The notes: generated by a model from the sequence alone, not told the origin. DNA of 64,000 nucleotides from Leptospira terpstrae serovar Hualin str. LT 11-33 = ATCC 700639 (GCF_000332495.1 NZ_AOGW02000006.1:663617-727616), one strand, 5' to 3'; numbered from the stretch's first letter, positions 36,280 through 45,706 are shown. A program made the numbers and translations.

Positions 36280-37980
36280 ATGATTTCTTGGGATTTGATC
36301 AAAAAACACAAACTTGGAATACCTTTACTTTGGGACATAACCATGGTCTTTGTAGTCCTTGGTAACTTGGCTCTCATTGTTTTTGATCTGAGTTATTTGA
36401 GCCTGCGGCCATTTTACTTTCACAAGTTTCCAGAAATTTTAGAGTTGTACGACAAACCAATCCTCGGGATTGAAGCTCATCGAACTACAACGGCTTACAC
36501 TGATTTGGTGGACGATTTAAAATATCTCACACAACTGCGAGATGATAGTTTTAGAGAAAACCAAAGAAAAATCACAAGAGAAGATATTTATAAAATTCTC
36601 ACTTCTTTAAAATCCCAAGTATCAAATGAAAAATTTGATTCTTTATATGCAAACTTTGAATCAGCGTTACAAATCGAAGATGTTCAACTTCGTAGAAAAA
36701 AAGTAGAAGAAACCTTAGTCCAACTGAATGATTTTTTTAGTGTTTTGGAAGAGACAGATGAAATCACAACTCTCAGTGAATTATCTGAAAAATATGCTTT
36801 TATCAATCGCTTAAGTGTTGAGTCAAACGAGTCAAAAGAAATTACCTCCATCTTACAAAGGATGGACAAACGGATGTTAGAGATCGTGGAATCAAATCCT
36901 TTTGCGATGTCAGGGCAAACTCACTTTTTATCTGAAATTCAAACAAGTATTAAAACGGAATACCAAACACATAAAACAAAAGCCCGTGATATCAAACTTA
37001 GACAAGAATTGGATCCGGTGTTAAATCGAGATCGAATTCCTTCGACAGTGGTTGCTTTTGCTTGGTTTTGGCGGGACCAGAATCGCTCTCTAGAACAAAA
37101 AATTGATTTTTTTAATTCACACTTTAAAGAGTATTTTGCACTAAATTATTATAGGGCAATATCTTCGGATGGAAGTCCAGTAAATCACTATTTGTTGTTA
37201 GATGCCCCGTTTCTCTTTTTCTTTTTGGCAGAATTTATCATTAGTTGGCTCATTGCAATTCGCAATAAAACCTATATCGCTTGGTTTTTGTATCCCATTT
37301 ACCATTGGTATGATGTTTTAGGACTCATTCCTTTAGTAGAATTTAGATTTTTTCGATTGGTGCGTGTATATAAAATTTATTTAATGTTACAGACCAATCA
37401 ATTCACTCGCATTTTAGGAAATGATTTGATTAGTAAAACTTTAAGGTATTATTCTAATATCATTAAAGAAGAAATCTCTGACATTGTCACAATCCAAATT
37501 CTCACAGAAACACAAAACGAAGTAAAGTCGGGAAACTCACTAGACCAACTGGTGAATGCGATTGATCAAAACAGAGATGAATTAAAAAAAGTAGCTATTA
37601 AAAATATAGCTAAATCGGCACAAAACCCCAACTTACAGGCATTAATTCAAAACTTGGTAACTGAAGTCTCGGAACGTGTTTCTGCCAATATGAAACCCAT
37701 TTCGCTTCTCCCCAAAGAGATGCAGGCAAATTTAACCAAACAAATTAGTTTAACAATTTATTCTGCTATCTCACAAGCGACAGTGGCGATGGCAACAGAT
37801 CCATCGGGAAAAAAGTCAATCGAAAACTTAATTGATTATCTGATTGATGAGATGATTCTCATTGCTCAAGATCCTGACATGGTAAAACTCAATACCAATA
37901 TCACAGTGGCTCTCATTGAAAATATGAAAAAGTCAATTGGCGAGAAAAAATGGCTGAAAGCAGAAATTGGGAGTAGTTAG
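36280..37980 (+). CDS. Membrane protein with voltage-sensor-like segment, unknown function
   Basis: A 566-residue protein. One membrane helix near the N-terminus (about 18-40) is followed by a long, charged, probably helical extracytoplasmic region (about 60-300), then three or four membrane segments (about 307-385). The stretch WYDVLGLIPLVEFRFFRLVR is like the S3-S4 part of ion-channel voltage sensors: a WxDVLGLIP turn and a helix with Arg every third residue. No S5-S6 pore or selectivity filter is seen. The C-terminal 170 residues (about 395-566) are soluble and helical. The gene is 37 bases after icmF. Family not recognised. Confidence 0.65.
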   Translation: MISWDLIKKHKLGIPLLWDITMVFVVLGNLALIVFDLSYLSLRPFYFHKFPEILELYDKPILGIEAHRTTTAYTDLVDDLKYLTQLRDDSFRENQRKITREDIYKILTSLKSQVSNEKFDSLYANFESALQIEDVQLRRKKVEETLVQLNDFFSVLEETDEITTLSELSEKYAFINRLSVESNESKEITSILQRMDKRMLEIVESNPFAMSGQTHFLSEIQTSIKTEYQTHKTKARDIKLRQELDPVLNRDRIPSTVVAFAWFWRDQNRSLEQKIDFFNSHFKEYFALNYYRAISSDGSPVNHYLLLDAPFLFFFLAEFIISWLIAIRNKTYIAWFLYPIYHWYDVLGLIPLVEFRFFRLVRVYKIYLMLQTNQFTRILGNDLISKTLRYYSNIIKEEISDIVTIQILTETQNEVKSGNSLDQLVNAIDQNRDELKKVAIKNIAKSAQNPNLQALIQNLVTEVSERVSANMKPISLLPKEMQANLTKQISLTIYSAISQATVAMATDPSGKKSIENLIDYLIDEMILIAQDPDMVKLNTNITVALIENMKKSIGEKKWLKAEIGSS

Positions 37981-38037
37981 AATTAGAATCATAAGTTTCC
38001 ATTCATCGTTCGAACACTGTTTTCCCACAAAAAAAGT

Positions 38038-38059
38038 CTTGTTTTCGTAAGAAAACAAG
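38038..38059. other. Perfect hairpin in the leader of the 38076 gene
   Basis: CTTGTTTTC and GAAAACAAG form a perfect nine-base stem around the loop GTAA. It lies 16 bases before the TTG start at 38076. A run of seven A (38029-38035) sits on the left side, so the structure looks like a terminator only on the minus strand, where no gene ends. On the plus strand it could be a translational control element or a terminator of the upstream gene without a U tract. Confidence 0.5.
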
Positions 38060-38075
38060 ATGAGATCGATCCACT

Positions 38076-38597
38076 TTGATTTCGTTCACAAAAGTTTCTA
38101 TTGTCTTCTGTTTGGTTTTGTTTCCGGGATTTTTGGCTGTGGCAAATCCCAAAACGAAAAAACTCCAAACACATGGATGGAATCTAAAAAATCAAAAAGG
38201 GAATTGGAAACCAATGGAACTTGTTTGGGAAGAAAGTTCAGGTGCAGTGGCTCCCGAATTCCGGTTTGGAAAACAATATAAACTGGTTGCAGGACAGAAA
38301 AAAGTTTTACTCACACGTAAAATGTTTCGTGCAAACCAACAAATACTGAATGAAACTAAAGAAATTCCAGCTAAAGTTTATGAGTCCTGGATGCAAAAAC
38401 TATCCAAAACAGGAATTGAAACTTTTCCTTTTGAATCTCCACCCTCAGAAACAATTACAGGTGTGAGTTATAACTTTGTTTCATTTGAGTTAGGTTCCAC
38501 CAAATCGAAGTTTTATTATCACTTGGAGGAACGTAAAGATCCAAGTTGGAAACAGAAAAATAGTATCATAAATATCATAGAAGGGATGAAGCCATGA
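38076..38597 (+). CDS. Secreted protein of unknown function, coupled to a papain-like protease
   Basis: A 173-residue protein with signal peptide MISFTKVSIVFCLVLFPGFL, cleavage near AVA-N. The only usable start in this frame is TTG 38076, because a TGA lies at 38061-38063. The other plus frame starting at ATG 38060 would encode a lipoprotein-like signal ending GIFGCGKSQ, so a frameshift fusion or a wrong start is conceivable. The mature protein is basic, with no recognised domain. The stop overlaps the protease start in ATGA (38594), so it may be an inhibitor, chaperone or subunit of that protease; this is inference. Confidence 0.6.
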   Translation: MISFTKVSIVFCLVLFPGFLAVANPKTKKLQTHGWNLKNQKGNWKPMELVWEESSGAVAPEFRFGKQYKLVAGQKKVLLTRKMFRANQQILNETKEIPAKVYESWMQKLSKTGIETFPFESPPSETITGVSYNFVSFELGSTKSKFYYHLEERKDPSWKQKNSIINIIEGMKP

Positions 38598-41035
38598 ATT
38601 TAAAACTTAGCAGAATGATTTTCGGAATGTTACTCTTATTTACAACTGCAATTCTTGCAGAAGAATTTGATCCGAGTAGTGTTCGGTCTCCTGGATGCAA
38701 ACCGGGAACTTTCTCATGTGGTTATATTCCTAGTTCCAAAGAAATTCAAGATAGTATTCCGCTCAAAAGAGATTTTAATTCTTTTGATGAATTGCCGAAG
38801 TCTATTGATTTATCCTCAATGATGCCTCCAGTAGGAAATCAAGGAAGACAAAATAGTTGTGTAGCATGGGCTACTGGTTATGCGATCAAGTCCTATCTCT
38901 TAAAAAACAAAGGACAAGTTTCAGAATATGATCCACCATTTGCTGGTGGAAAGGGGAATTATGTTTTTTCTCCCGCTTTTATTTACAACCAACAAAATGG
39001 GGGAGAAGATAAAGGTTTGTATTATTACAAAACAATGGAGTTTTTAAAAACAAGCGGTGTTGCTCCTTGGAGTAGTATGCCCTATACGGATAAAGATTAT
39101 TTATCCCAACCTTCTCAAAGTTCTAAAAAAGAAGCCCTTAAATATAAAATCAAATCTTTCTCTCGGTTAAACTTTAAAAATCCTGATGAAATTAAGCGGG
39201 TGTTAGCTGGGAAAAACGTAGTTATGGTTGGAATGATCATAGACGATGCGTTTTATAAATTGAAAGGTTCTGCTATTTATGATGAAAATGGTGGCCAAAG
39301 TTATGGCGGTCATGCAATGACTATCGTAGGATATGATGACAATAAAAAATCCAAATCTGGAAAAAAGGGTGCGTTTAAATTACAAAACTCCTGGGGAACG
39401 AATTGGGGTGATAAAGGTTTTGGTTGGGTTTCCTATTCAATTCTTGCAAAAGTAGGACAAGAAACTTATGCTATCGTAGATGAGCCAGCTTCACAAAACA
39501 TACCATCGGTGGTAGTACCAGTAAAGAAACCAATTCTTCCACCAACAGAAATCAAAGTTTCCAAAGGAGAATTTGATACAAAAATTCTATTAACATGGAA
39601 TCAACAAGACTTAGCTGTTGCCTATTTGGTTCAAAGAAAAGAAGAATCCGATTTTTATGATCTTGGATATTCGGATAAACCTAGTTTTACTGATCTAAAT
39701 GTTTCACCTAACTCTACCTATGTGTATAGAATCATTTCTGTTGGTTCAGAAGAAGTATCCGTTTCCTCATTGGAGGTGGAAGGATTTACTGCTACCGAAT
39801 CTCAATCAGAGGGAAACATAGGCCAAGTGGCTGGCCTTTTGGGTACGGTTTACGTGAATGGAAATACACCTAACGTGGAACTAAGTTGGTCTGAATTAGA
39901 AGGGGCAACAAGTTATACAATTTCTCGTTCTGATTCCTCTCTAAAATGGAAAAATATTGGAACAAGTAAAACTACGAGTTTTATTGATCCTTCTCCCAAA
40001 TTAGGAGAATCCAATTTTTATAGAGTGAATGCAGCTACACAATCGAAACCATCAGGGGAGTGGAGTGAAACAGTAGCCATCGATGTTGCTGATCAAACCT
40101 TGTTACCAAATCAAGTGAGTCATCTTACTGCGACTAGCGGAGACTATGCGAATAAAATAGTTTTAAATTGGAATGCCGCTCCTGGTGCAAAAACTTATTT
40201 TTTATATCGATTTGATGAAAGAGCCGAACCGTCTGGGCAGTTTGAAATTTCGGGAACTAGTTATACAGATTCAGATCCAGCCATTCAGAATGGTAACCAA
40301 TATTTGTATACTATCATTGCTGCCAATGATCTTGGTTATGCGGAGCCTAGTCAGGTAGCCTTTGGAAAAACTGATCCTGGACTTACCAAAAGAGCAGGTG
40401 GTGTGACTTTATCTCCCCCAAAACAATTAACTTCCAATCTTGTTGGCAAAGACAAAGTCATCACTCTGAGATGGGATTCTGTGAAAGATAGTTTTGAATA
40501 TTATATTTACCGAAAACAGATGAAAGGTGGAAAGCCGGGGAAATCGGAATTTGTTTCAAACGTTGATGCGAAGAAAACTACATTCAGCGAAAATTTCCCA
40601 GGAAACTCAGGTGATTTGTTTTTATATTCCGTACGCTCTAAATCAGAATTTGGTTCGGAGTCGAAAGACTCAAATTTTGTTTCTGTATTCTGGAATGAAC
40701 CTAAGGCCCAAGTAAAAAAGAGAGCCATGTCTTTGGAAGAACTTCCTGCTTCTTTTGTGGGAAAATGGTCGTCTATGTATTGGAATCCCAAATCAGGTCC
40801 ACAATCAGTTTTAGTAGATATTCAAGGTAATGGACAAGATTTTGTCGCAAAATTAAAGTTAAATGATAAAGAAATCCGAGAATTTAAAGGTTCTTGGTCT
40901 CCAGGTAGTCATACTTTAAAAACAAAGGGATTTTTGTTTGAGTTGTCAAAATCAATGGAAGGCAACTCATTAGCTCAGTTCCAAACAATCAAAGATTTTA
41001 GTGATGGTACGGAACTGAGTTTTACTAAAGAATAA
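38594..41035 (+). CDS. Secreted papain-like cysteine protease with fibronectin type III-like repeats
   Basis: An 813-residue exported protein (signal peptide 1-22). The C1A peptidase domain spans about 68-310: oxyanion Gln83 and nucleophile Cys89 in GNQGRQNSCVAWATGYA, His240 in SYGGHAMTIVGYDD and Asn265 in KLQNSWGTNWGDKGFGWV. The usual inhibitory prodomain appears short (23-67). Fibronectin type III-like modules follow at about 315-400, 420-500, 505-595 and 610-700, each with a Tyr-rich core (YRIISV, YRVNAA, YTIIAA, YSVRSK). A final beta-rich domain (about 715-813) starts FVGKWSSMYW. The likely role is extracellular or surface proteolysis. Confidence 0.9.
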   Translation: MNLKLSRMIFGMLLLFTTAILAEEFDPSSVRSPGCKPGTFSCGYIPSSKEIQDSIPLKRDFNSFDELPKSIDLSSMMPPVGNQGRQNSCVAWATGYAIKSYLLKNKGQVSEYDPPFAGGKGNYVFSPAFIYNQQNGGEDKGLYYYKTMEFLKTSGVAPWSSMPYTDKDYLSQPSQSSKKEALKYKIKSFSRLNFKNPDEIKRVLAGKNVVMVGMIIDDAFYKLKGSAIYDENGGQSYGGHAMTIVGYDDNKKSKSGKKGAFKLQNSWGTNWGDKGFGWVSYSILAKVGQETYAIVDEPASQNIPSVVVPVKKPILPPTEIKVSKGEFDTKILLTWNQQDLAVAYLVQRKEESDFYDLGYSDKPSFTDLNVSPNSTYVYRIISVGSEEVSVSSLEVEGFTATESQSEGNIGQVAGLLGTVYVNGNTPNVELSWSELEGATSYTISRSDSSLKWKNIGTSKTTSFIDPSPKLGESNFYRVNAATQSKPSGEWSETVAIDVADQTLLPNQVSHLTATSGDYANKIVLNWNAAPGAKTYFLYRFDERAEPSGQFEISGTSYTDSDPAIQNGNQYLYTIIAANDLGYAEPSQVAFGKTDPGLTKRAGGVTLSPPKQLTSNLVGKDKVITLRWDSVKDSFEYYIYRKQMKGGKPGKSEFVSNVDAKKTTFSENFPGNSGDLFLYSVRSKSEFGSESKDSNFVSVFWNEPKAQVKKRAMSLEELPASFVGKWSSMYWNPKSGPQSVLVDIQGNGQDFVAKLKLNDKEIREFKGSWSPGSHTLKTKGFLFELSKSMEGNSLAQFQTIKDFSDGTELSFTKE

Positions 41036-41076
41036 AAAAGTAGAGCTTACTAAAAATGCTATAGAGTCATAATAGT

Positions 41077-41952
41077 TTATATCGTTTGTAGATACAACCA
41101 AAGCGCTTTTAGTTCAGTATCAGTCAATTGGCCTAAACTTTTCCATGGCATAGGGAATTTCATTTCTGAACCATCTGGACGTTTTCCTGTTCTGACGGTT
41201 TGGATAAAACTAGATTCTGTGTAATGTGTTAGACCATTTTTGCTGATATCTTGCGCAGGTGGCCATTCAGGAGGAGCTCCTTGGATTGGACCACCTTTCA
41301 AACTAAAACCATGGCATCCAGTACATGTAGTGGCAACATACTTACCATATTCTAAAGACACAGTAGGTGTAATGTTTGCTAAGTGTGTAGTTTCATGGTT
41401 GATAACTTCTGCTGATAGAAAAACAGGAATTTCTCCAATTAAAAAAAGAAATCTTCCCAGTGGACCTGCTTTGAGGTCTCCTTGAGGTTTATCTACAGAA
41501 GGTAAAGATCGGAGGAATGCGATTAATTTTCCGACATCTTCATTTGTCATTCCTTGGAAATCTGTCGATGGCATAAACAACAATGCCCTTCCGTTTTTGC
41601 CAACACCATGACGAATCGCAATGGCAAGTTCTTCATCAGTTCTTTCAGTAATGATTCCTCCTTTACCTGATGTTAGGTTAGCGCCAGAAAGTGTCCCGAG
41701 GGCAGGATCTTCAATAAATGTCCTACCACTTCCATCGACGTCGTGGCAATCTCCACAACCTCGTGATTGGTAGAGTCTTTTCCCCTCAGCAATGTCTGCA
41801 TGTTTAGCGAACTTAGGTATGGGAACAGATTTTACTTCGTACGTTTTGTTCATACGTGTTGAACTTAACGCATAAATAGTCGTGACTAACACTACAAGAA
41901 TGCCCAATAAAGATAGAAAGGTGATCGTAAGAATACGAGAAATTTTTTTCAT
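41077..41952 (-). CDS. Dihaem cytochrome c
   Basis: A 291-residue membrane-anchored c-type cytochrome. One N-terminal membrane segment (about 7-30) is followed by two haem sites, GCGDCH (Cys66, Cys69, His70) and TCTGCH (Cys210, Cys213, His214). Likely axial Met ligands are in ALLFMPSTDF and MKFPMPWKSLG. Each half is a class I-like domain, so the protein is a duplicated dihaem cytochrome of the type that accepts electrons from periplasmic dehydrogenases. It is 238 bases downstream of the SMP-30-like genes, across a repeat element. A redox partner is not evident. Confidence 0.9.
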   Translation of the reverse strand: MKKISRILTITFLSLLGILVVLVTTIYALSSTRMNKTYEVKSVPIPKFAKHADIAEGKRLYQSRGCGDCHDVDGSGRTFIEDPALGTLSGANLTSGKGGIITERTDEELAIAIRHGVGKNGRALLFMPSTDFQGMTNEDVGKLIAFLRSLPSVDKPQGDLKAGPLGRFLFLIGEIPVFLSAEVINHETTHLANITPTVSLEYGKYVATTCTGCHGFSLKGGPIQGAPPEWPPAQDISKNGLTHYTESSFIQTVRTGKRPDGSEMKFPMPWKSLGQLTDTELKALWLYLQTI

Positions 41953-42030
41953 ACGTGGGCAAAGAGATCGGGGAAGTTGATTTTGGTCAAGGGAGAATTG
42001 GGTAAAGCTGGTAGTACTGTGGGAACAGAT

Positions 42031-42080
42031 TGGATATTTGTATCCCCGCCCGATTAGGGAGGGGAACTAGGACCGCCACC
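42031..42080. repeat. 50-bp dispersed repeat, copy 1
   Basis: Positions 42031-42080 match 50354-50403 in direct orientation with 47 of 50 bases identical (differences at the 31st, 41st and 42nd bases). Inside is a hairpin: CCCC (42044-42047), G, CCC (42049-42051), loop GATTA, GGG (42057-42059), A, GGGG (42061-42064). It sits in the 238-base spacer between the SMP-30-like lipoprotein gene and the cytochrome gene. A second hairpin, CTTTCCC/GGGAAAG around GGA, follows at 42097-42113. GC content is far above the surroundings. No coding frame is supported here. Confidence 0.8.
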
Positions 42081-42190
42081 GATCGCAGTGGAAATCCTTT
42101 CCCGGAGGGAAAGATTGGAACGGAGAGCGGGATCGCCTTATGTATAGTAGTCGGATTATCAGTCGAATGCGAGGCGCCCTGATTTACCAA

Positions 42191-43501
42191 CTAAATATTG
42201 TTAGGATATGGCATGGTTACAAATCCTTTAAAACCTTCTTGGTATACTGCCAAATATAATTTATCTTTTCCTGGCACGACGACAATAATATGGGAAAACA
42301 AACTACCGTCATGCATAGTGAAATATATGGGCTTATTTCCGTTAGGTGAAAGTGCAAGGATTCCTGTTTTTTTGGAAACTGGAAGTAGACTTTCCGGTAT
42401 GTATAGAACAAGACGTTTTAACGATGGGTGTTTATGCAACCAAGTGATTAATTTAGATCTTTCTACTGGGATTGCGATCCAAATTCTGCCGCTAGAATCT
42501 CTATCCATTCCGTCAGGAAAACCGGGAAGTCCTTCGATAACAATTTCATCCTTTCCTTTTTTATCACCAGTTAGGTGTAAGCGAATGAGTCTTGATTTAG
42601 ATAATTCATTTAAAAGAATGGAAGATTCGATTTCTCCTTGCGAGTATTCTAATAAAATTCCATCTAAATATGTGTATTGATGAGCGATTAAACTTGCGGT
42701 GTTATCTTTCAGATCATATTTCCAAAGATGTCCATTACGTCCTAATGTAAGCACTTCATGTTTTGATTGTGAACTCACTCCAAGAATAGAATTGGGGTGG
42801 TCATATGGTTCAGTAAAATAAATTCTTTCTCCATCATTACTAATTGTTAAATCATCTGCTTTTTCTACGTTGCGACTGTTGGTATCATTAAGTTGTGAGA
42901 TAGGAATCTTTGTTTCTTTCCCGAAAGGGTAAAAGACTCCAATTTGATCATCTGACGGTTCTTTGGTTTTATCTGTAATGGGAACACGAGTACCAATTTT
43001 ACGCAGATGTTTTGTTGATATTGTTAATTCGTAAATTCCAGGTCCATCATTAAGAATTGTATCATGTTGTTTTCCGCGAGATAAACACATATATATGATA
43101 TCATTATTTTTAGGATGAATTACCATCCCCCCAGGTAAAAGCGGAGTTTTGACAAATGGCTCCGAGGTATTATTTGTTAAATCTACTTTCCAAATCCAAC
43201 CATCGATCGAAGCAACAAAAGCTCTGCCTAAATCTTCTTGCAGAAGAATTTCATCTTGAGCAGGTAAAGTGGATCCGCCGATTGTCACCATTTGTTTGAT
43301 GGGATCTCCATCGGATTTAATGGAAGTTATTGTTGGATGGTAAGGAAGTTCGATTGGACCTTTGATTTGATTCTTAAAATATTCTTCTGGTGTTCGACAG
43401 GATATTAAAATCAAAAGTAAACTGAAAGCCGGAACTAAAAAGAAATTCGTATGAACTTGAAATGATAGTTGATTGAGTTTTGTTTTCATTGAATTATTCA
43501 C
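42191..43501 (-). CDS. SMP-30/strictosidine-synthase-like beta-propeller lipoprotein
   Basis: A 436-residue lipoprotein with signal ending SLLLILISC (Cys35). The rest looks like a six-bladed propeller of the SMP-30/gluconolactonase/strictosidine synthase type: VASIDGWIWKVDL, NVEKADDLTISNDGERIYFT, YLDGILLEYS and GFPDGMDRDSSGRIWIAI give the typical metal-site Asn/Asp pattern. The C-terminal PYNPN-like end is short. It is a paralogue of the next upstream gene (many identical motifs: DGWIWK, TNSRN, KKTGI, SMHDGS or TMHDGS) and overlaps it by eight bases. The reaction could be lactone hydrolysis; unproven. Confidence 0.8.
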   Translation of the reverse strand: MNNSMKTKLNQLSFQVHTNFFLVPAFSLLLILISCRTPEEYFKNQIKGPIELPYHPTITSIKSDGDPIKQMVTIGGSTLPAQDEILLQEDLGRAFVASIDGWIWKVDLTNNTSEPFVKTPLLPGGMVIHPKNNDIIYMCLSRGKQHDTILNDGPGIYELTISTKHLRKIGTRVPITDKTKEPSDDQIGVFYPFGKETKIPISQLNDTNSRNVEKADDLTISNDGERIYFTEPYDHPNSILGVSSQSKHEVLTLGRNGHLWKYDLKDNTASLIAHQYTYLDGILLEYSQGEIESSILLNELSKSRLIRLHLTGDKKGKDEIVIEGLPGFPDGMDRDSSGRIWIAIPVERSKLITWLHKHPSLKRLVLYIPESLLPVSKKTGILALSPNGNKPIYFTMHDGSLFSHIIVVVPGKDKLYLAVYQEGFKGFVTMPYPNNI

Positions 43502-44729
43502 CTAACTCAAAATTAGCTGCCGGAATCGAATATAATCCTCTAGATGAAGTATCGAATGAAGGAAAATACACCGAATCTAAGTTTGGAACTGCAACGGAGA
43601 TGTCTTTAATTTTTGATCCATCATGCATAGAGTAGTAGAGTGCTTTTTTACCGGAAGAATCAAGAACCATGATTCCTGTTTTTTTTGCAATCGGTAGGAT
43701 TCGTTGTGGGAGTGATAAAAGAAATGGTTTGAGCCATGGGTTGTTATGGATAATGTTCACAAGACCAGAGCGAGGTTTGATGATACCAACCCAAATTCTA
43801 CCTTTTGAATCTCTCTCCAAACCGTCCGCTAGACCAGGAAGGTTTTCAAATAAAACTTCAAAAGTACCTTCTTTTTTTCCATTGATGTTTGCTTTGATAA
43901 TTCTAAATTTTGTTGTCTCAGTAATAATGACAGATTCTTCTTTTGATTTTGAATGATCTGCAATGATGATTCCATCGACAAAAGTAAATCCACTCATGAC
44001 TAATGAAATCGTATTTTTTTGTCTGTCAAACATCCAAAGTTTACCATGAGGATAGAGTCCGATTGCTTCTGGCACCGCACCACTTCCCATAGCAGCATCA
44101 GACCTTTCAAACGGTTCAGAGATATAGATTCTGTTACCATCGTTGGAAACAGCGAGATCATTGCATAAGGAAAAGACTCTTGAGTTTGTTTCGTTTAAGT
44201 TTTTTAATTCAAATGTTGGTCGTTTGGATTCTGAATATACAATTTCAAAATCGGAGATTTCTATTTTTGGTAATGTTAGTACAAGAGGTACAACCGATTT
44301 TGATTTTATGTTTACTTCATACAAACCAACTCGTTGTGTTTCTTCGTAAGTTACACCGCCAAGTCGCGATGCGCAAACTAAAATGGATTCGTTCTTTTTG
44401 TTTGCAAATTGTAAACCAGCAGGATTCACAGGTGGTTTAACCCAAGCAGTAGCCGAATTTGAATTCAAATCTAATTTCCAAATCCAACCATCCATGCCAG
44501 AGGCAAATGCGATTTGGTTTTTATTGTCAAAAATGAGGTCATCGTGACCAGGTAACTCTTGTATGTTGACCTTAAGGTTACTTAAAAATGGATCTGGTTT
44601 GCTTACGTCCTGAATAGAGACAGGTACATTACCCAACTTGTAGGCGTTTCCAATTTTGATATTACCAGTATTACATCCAATGGACATTAAAGAGAATAAG
44701 ACTATATATTGATATTTTTTCGTTTTCAT
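43494..44729 (-). CDS. SMP-30/strictosidine-synthase-like beta-propeller lipoprotein (paralogue)
   Basis: A 411-residue lipoprotein with signal ending SLMSIGC (Cys19). Propeller motifs parallel those of the downstream paralogue: FASGMDGWIWKLDL, SLCNDLAVSNDGNRIYISEP, FVDGIIIADH and GLADGLERDSKGRIWVGI. The conserved Asn-Asp and Asp-Gly positions are those used for metal binding in the family. The gene lies between the M24 peptidase-like gene (four-base overlap) and the second propeller gene (eight-base overlap), forming a tightly coupled unit. Tandem retention suggests two related substrates or a heterodimer. Confidence 0.8.
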   Translation of the reverse strand: MKTKKYQYIVLFSLMSIGCNTGNIKIGNAYKLGNVPVSIQDVSKPDPFLSNLKVNIQELPGHDDLIFDNKNQIAFASGMDGWIWKLDLNSNSATAWVKPPVNPAGLQFANKKNESILVCASRLGGVTYEETQRVGLYEVNIKSKSVVPLVLTLPKIEISDFEIVYSESKRPTFELKNLNETNSRVFSLCNDLAVSNDGNRIYISEPFERSDAAMGSGAVPEAIGLYPHGKLWMFDRQKNTISLVMSGFTFVDGIIIADHSKSKEESVIITETTKFRIIKANINGKKEGTFEVLFENLPGLADGLERDSKGRIWVGIIKPRSGLVNIIHNNPWLKPFLLSLPQRILPIAKKTGIMVLDSSGKKALYYSMHDGSKIKDISVAVPNLDSVYFPSFDTSSRGLYSIPAANFELGE

Positions 44730-45613
44730 ATAAATTCCTTCGTGGTTTTGTATTTTTTTACATGAGGGACATCGTCGTCTAACCAGTAGGCTTTGTTTTC
44801 TTCCACAACCAATATTTCTTCGAACTTAAATCCAGTTTTTCCTCTACCTAAATGTGGTTCGATCGCCCATAATCCAACTTTATTTCCTTCGTGATCTGGT
44901 GTTAAAAGTTCTGGCAAAACTTTATGGGATAAAAATTCATATGACCCTTGTAAGCTGAACCAACTAGCAAAGCTTATCGGTAACAAAGGAAAAGAAATGT
45001 TCGGAAGGTTTACCTTATACACTCTATGCCCAAGCACTGCAAATGGATACAATGCATGGACATTATCGTAACCTAATTCTTTTGCATCTGAATCAATTTT
45101 CCACCAAATCTCTGAAGAAGTCATGGAAGAGCTAAAGTATTTTGGAATTTCTTCGCGAAGTTGTATTAGGTAATCCATTCCTTTATCGAGCTCAGAATTT
45201 TTAATTAAAGAAGATGAATAACCTATATCACCAATATAACCTTCTACAACAGGAGATACATCCAGTATAAATGATTCTTCTTCCGTTAATTTCTTTTTAC
45301 CAGGATGGAATTGAGTAAATCGTTTGTATCCATCAAACCTTGCATGTTCACCAAACCAAGCAAAGGGTCTATGTAAAAAAACTTTCACGCCATGATCACG
45401 TAAGTACTCATCCATACGTTTGGCTGTTTGTTTTTCAGTCCACCCAGGTTTCATTTCCTTTTCAATTGTTGTTACACAATCATATGCCAATCTTTGAGCT
45501 TTTAAAAAACCGGATTTCTCTTCTAACGATGGAATTTTGATCGATTCGGAATTGAATTTTGAAAACTTTGAGGATAATTTAGATAACAATCCTCTTTCTT
45601 TTGTTATGGGCAT
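44726..45613 (-). CDS. M24-family (Xaa-Pro aminopeptidase-like) metalloprotein
   Basis: A 295-residue protein of the pita-bread fold. The five metal ligands appear present: two Asp in FILDVSPVVEGYIGDIGY, His in FAVLGHRVYK, Glu in LWAIEPHLGRG and Glu in FKFEEILVVEE. No signal peptide is seen, so it should act in the cytoplasm, unlike the two lipoproteins it is coupled to. It may be a peptidase or one of the M24 members that act on non-peptide substrates such as creatinase. ATG 45613 has AAGGA upstream. It is the first gene of the operon 45613-42191, 93 bases from the AraC gene. Confidence 0.82.
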   Translation of the reverse strand: MPITKERGLLSKLSSKFSKFNSESIKIPSLEEKSGFLKAQRLAYDCVTTIEKEMKPGWTEKQTAKRMDEYLRDHGVKVFLHRPFAWFGEHARFDGYKRFTQFHPGKKKLTEEESFILDVSPVVEGYIGDIGYSSSLIKNSELDKGMDYLIQLREEIPKYFSSSMTSSEIWWKIDSDAKELGYDNVHALYPFAVLGHRVYKVNLPNISFPLLPISFASWFSLQGSYEFLSHKVLPELLTPDHEGNKVGLWAIEPHLGRGKTGFKFEEILVVEENKAYWLDDDVPHVKKYKTTKEFI

Positions 45614-45706
45614 AAGTTTTTCTTTTCCTTGGTAGAGAAAGAGAATAACAAATTATAAAAATCTGTGCTTGAATGATTCCGGTATTTTTAAGATTTAATG
45701 AAGATT

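Noticed and set aside
41987..42190. 67-residue minus-strand open frame in the spacer
   Set aside because: It runs through the 50-bp repeat and two hairpins, has a low-complexity composition and no family similarity.
42198..42680. 160-residue plus-strand open frame
   Set aside because: It is the reverse complement of the SMP-30-like lipoprotein gene, whose lipobox and propeller motifs are convincing.
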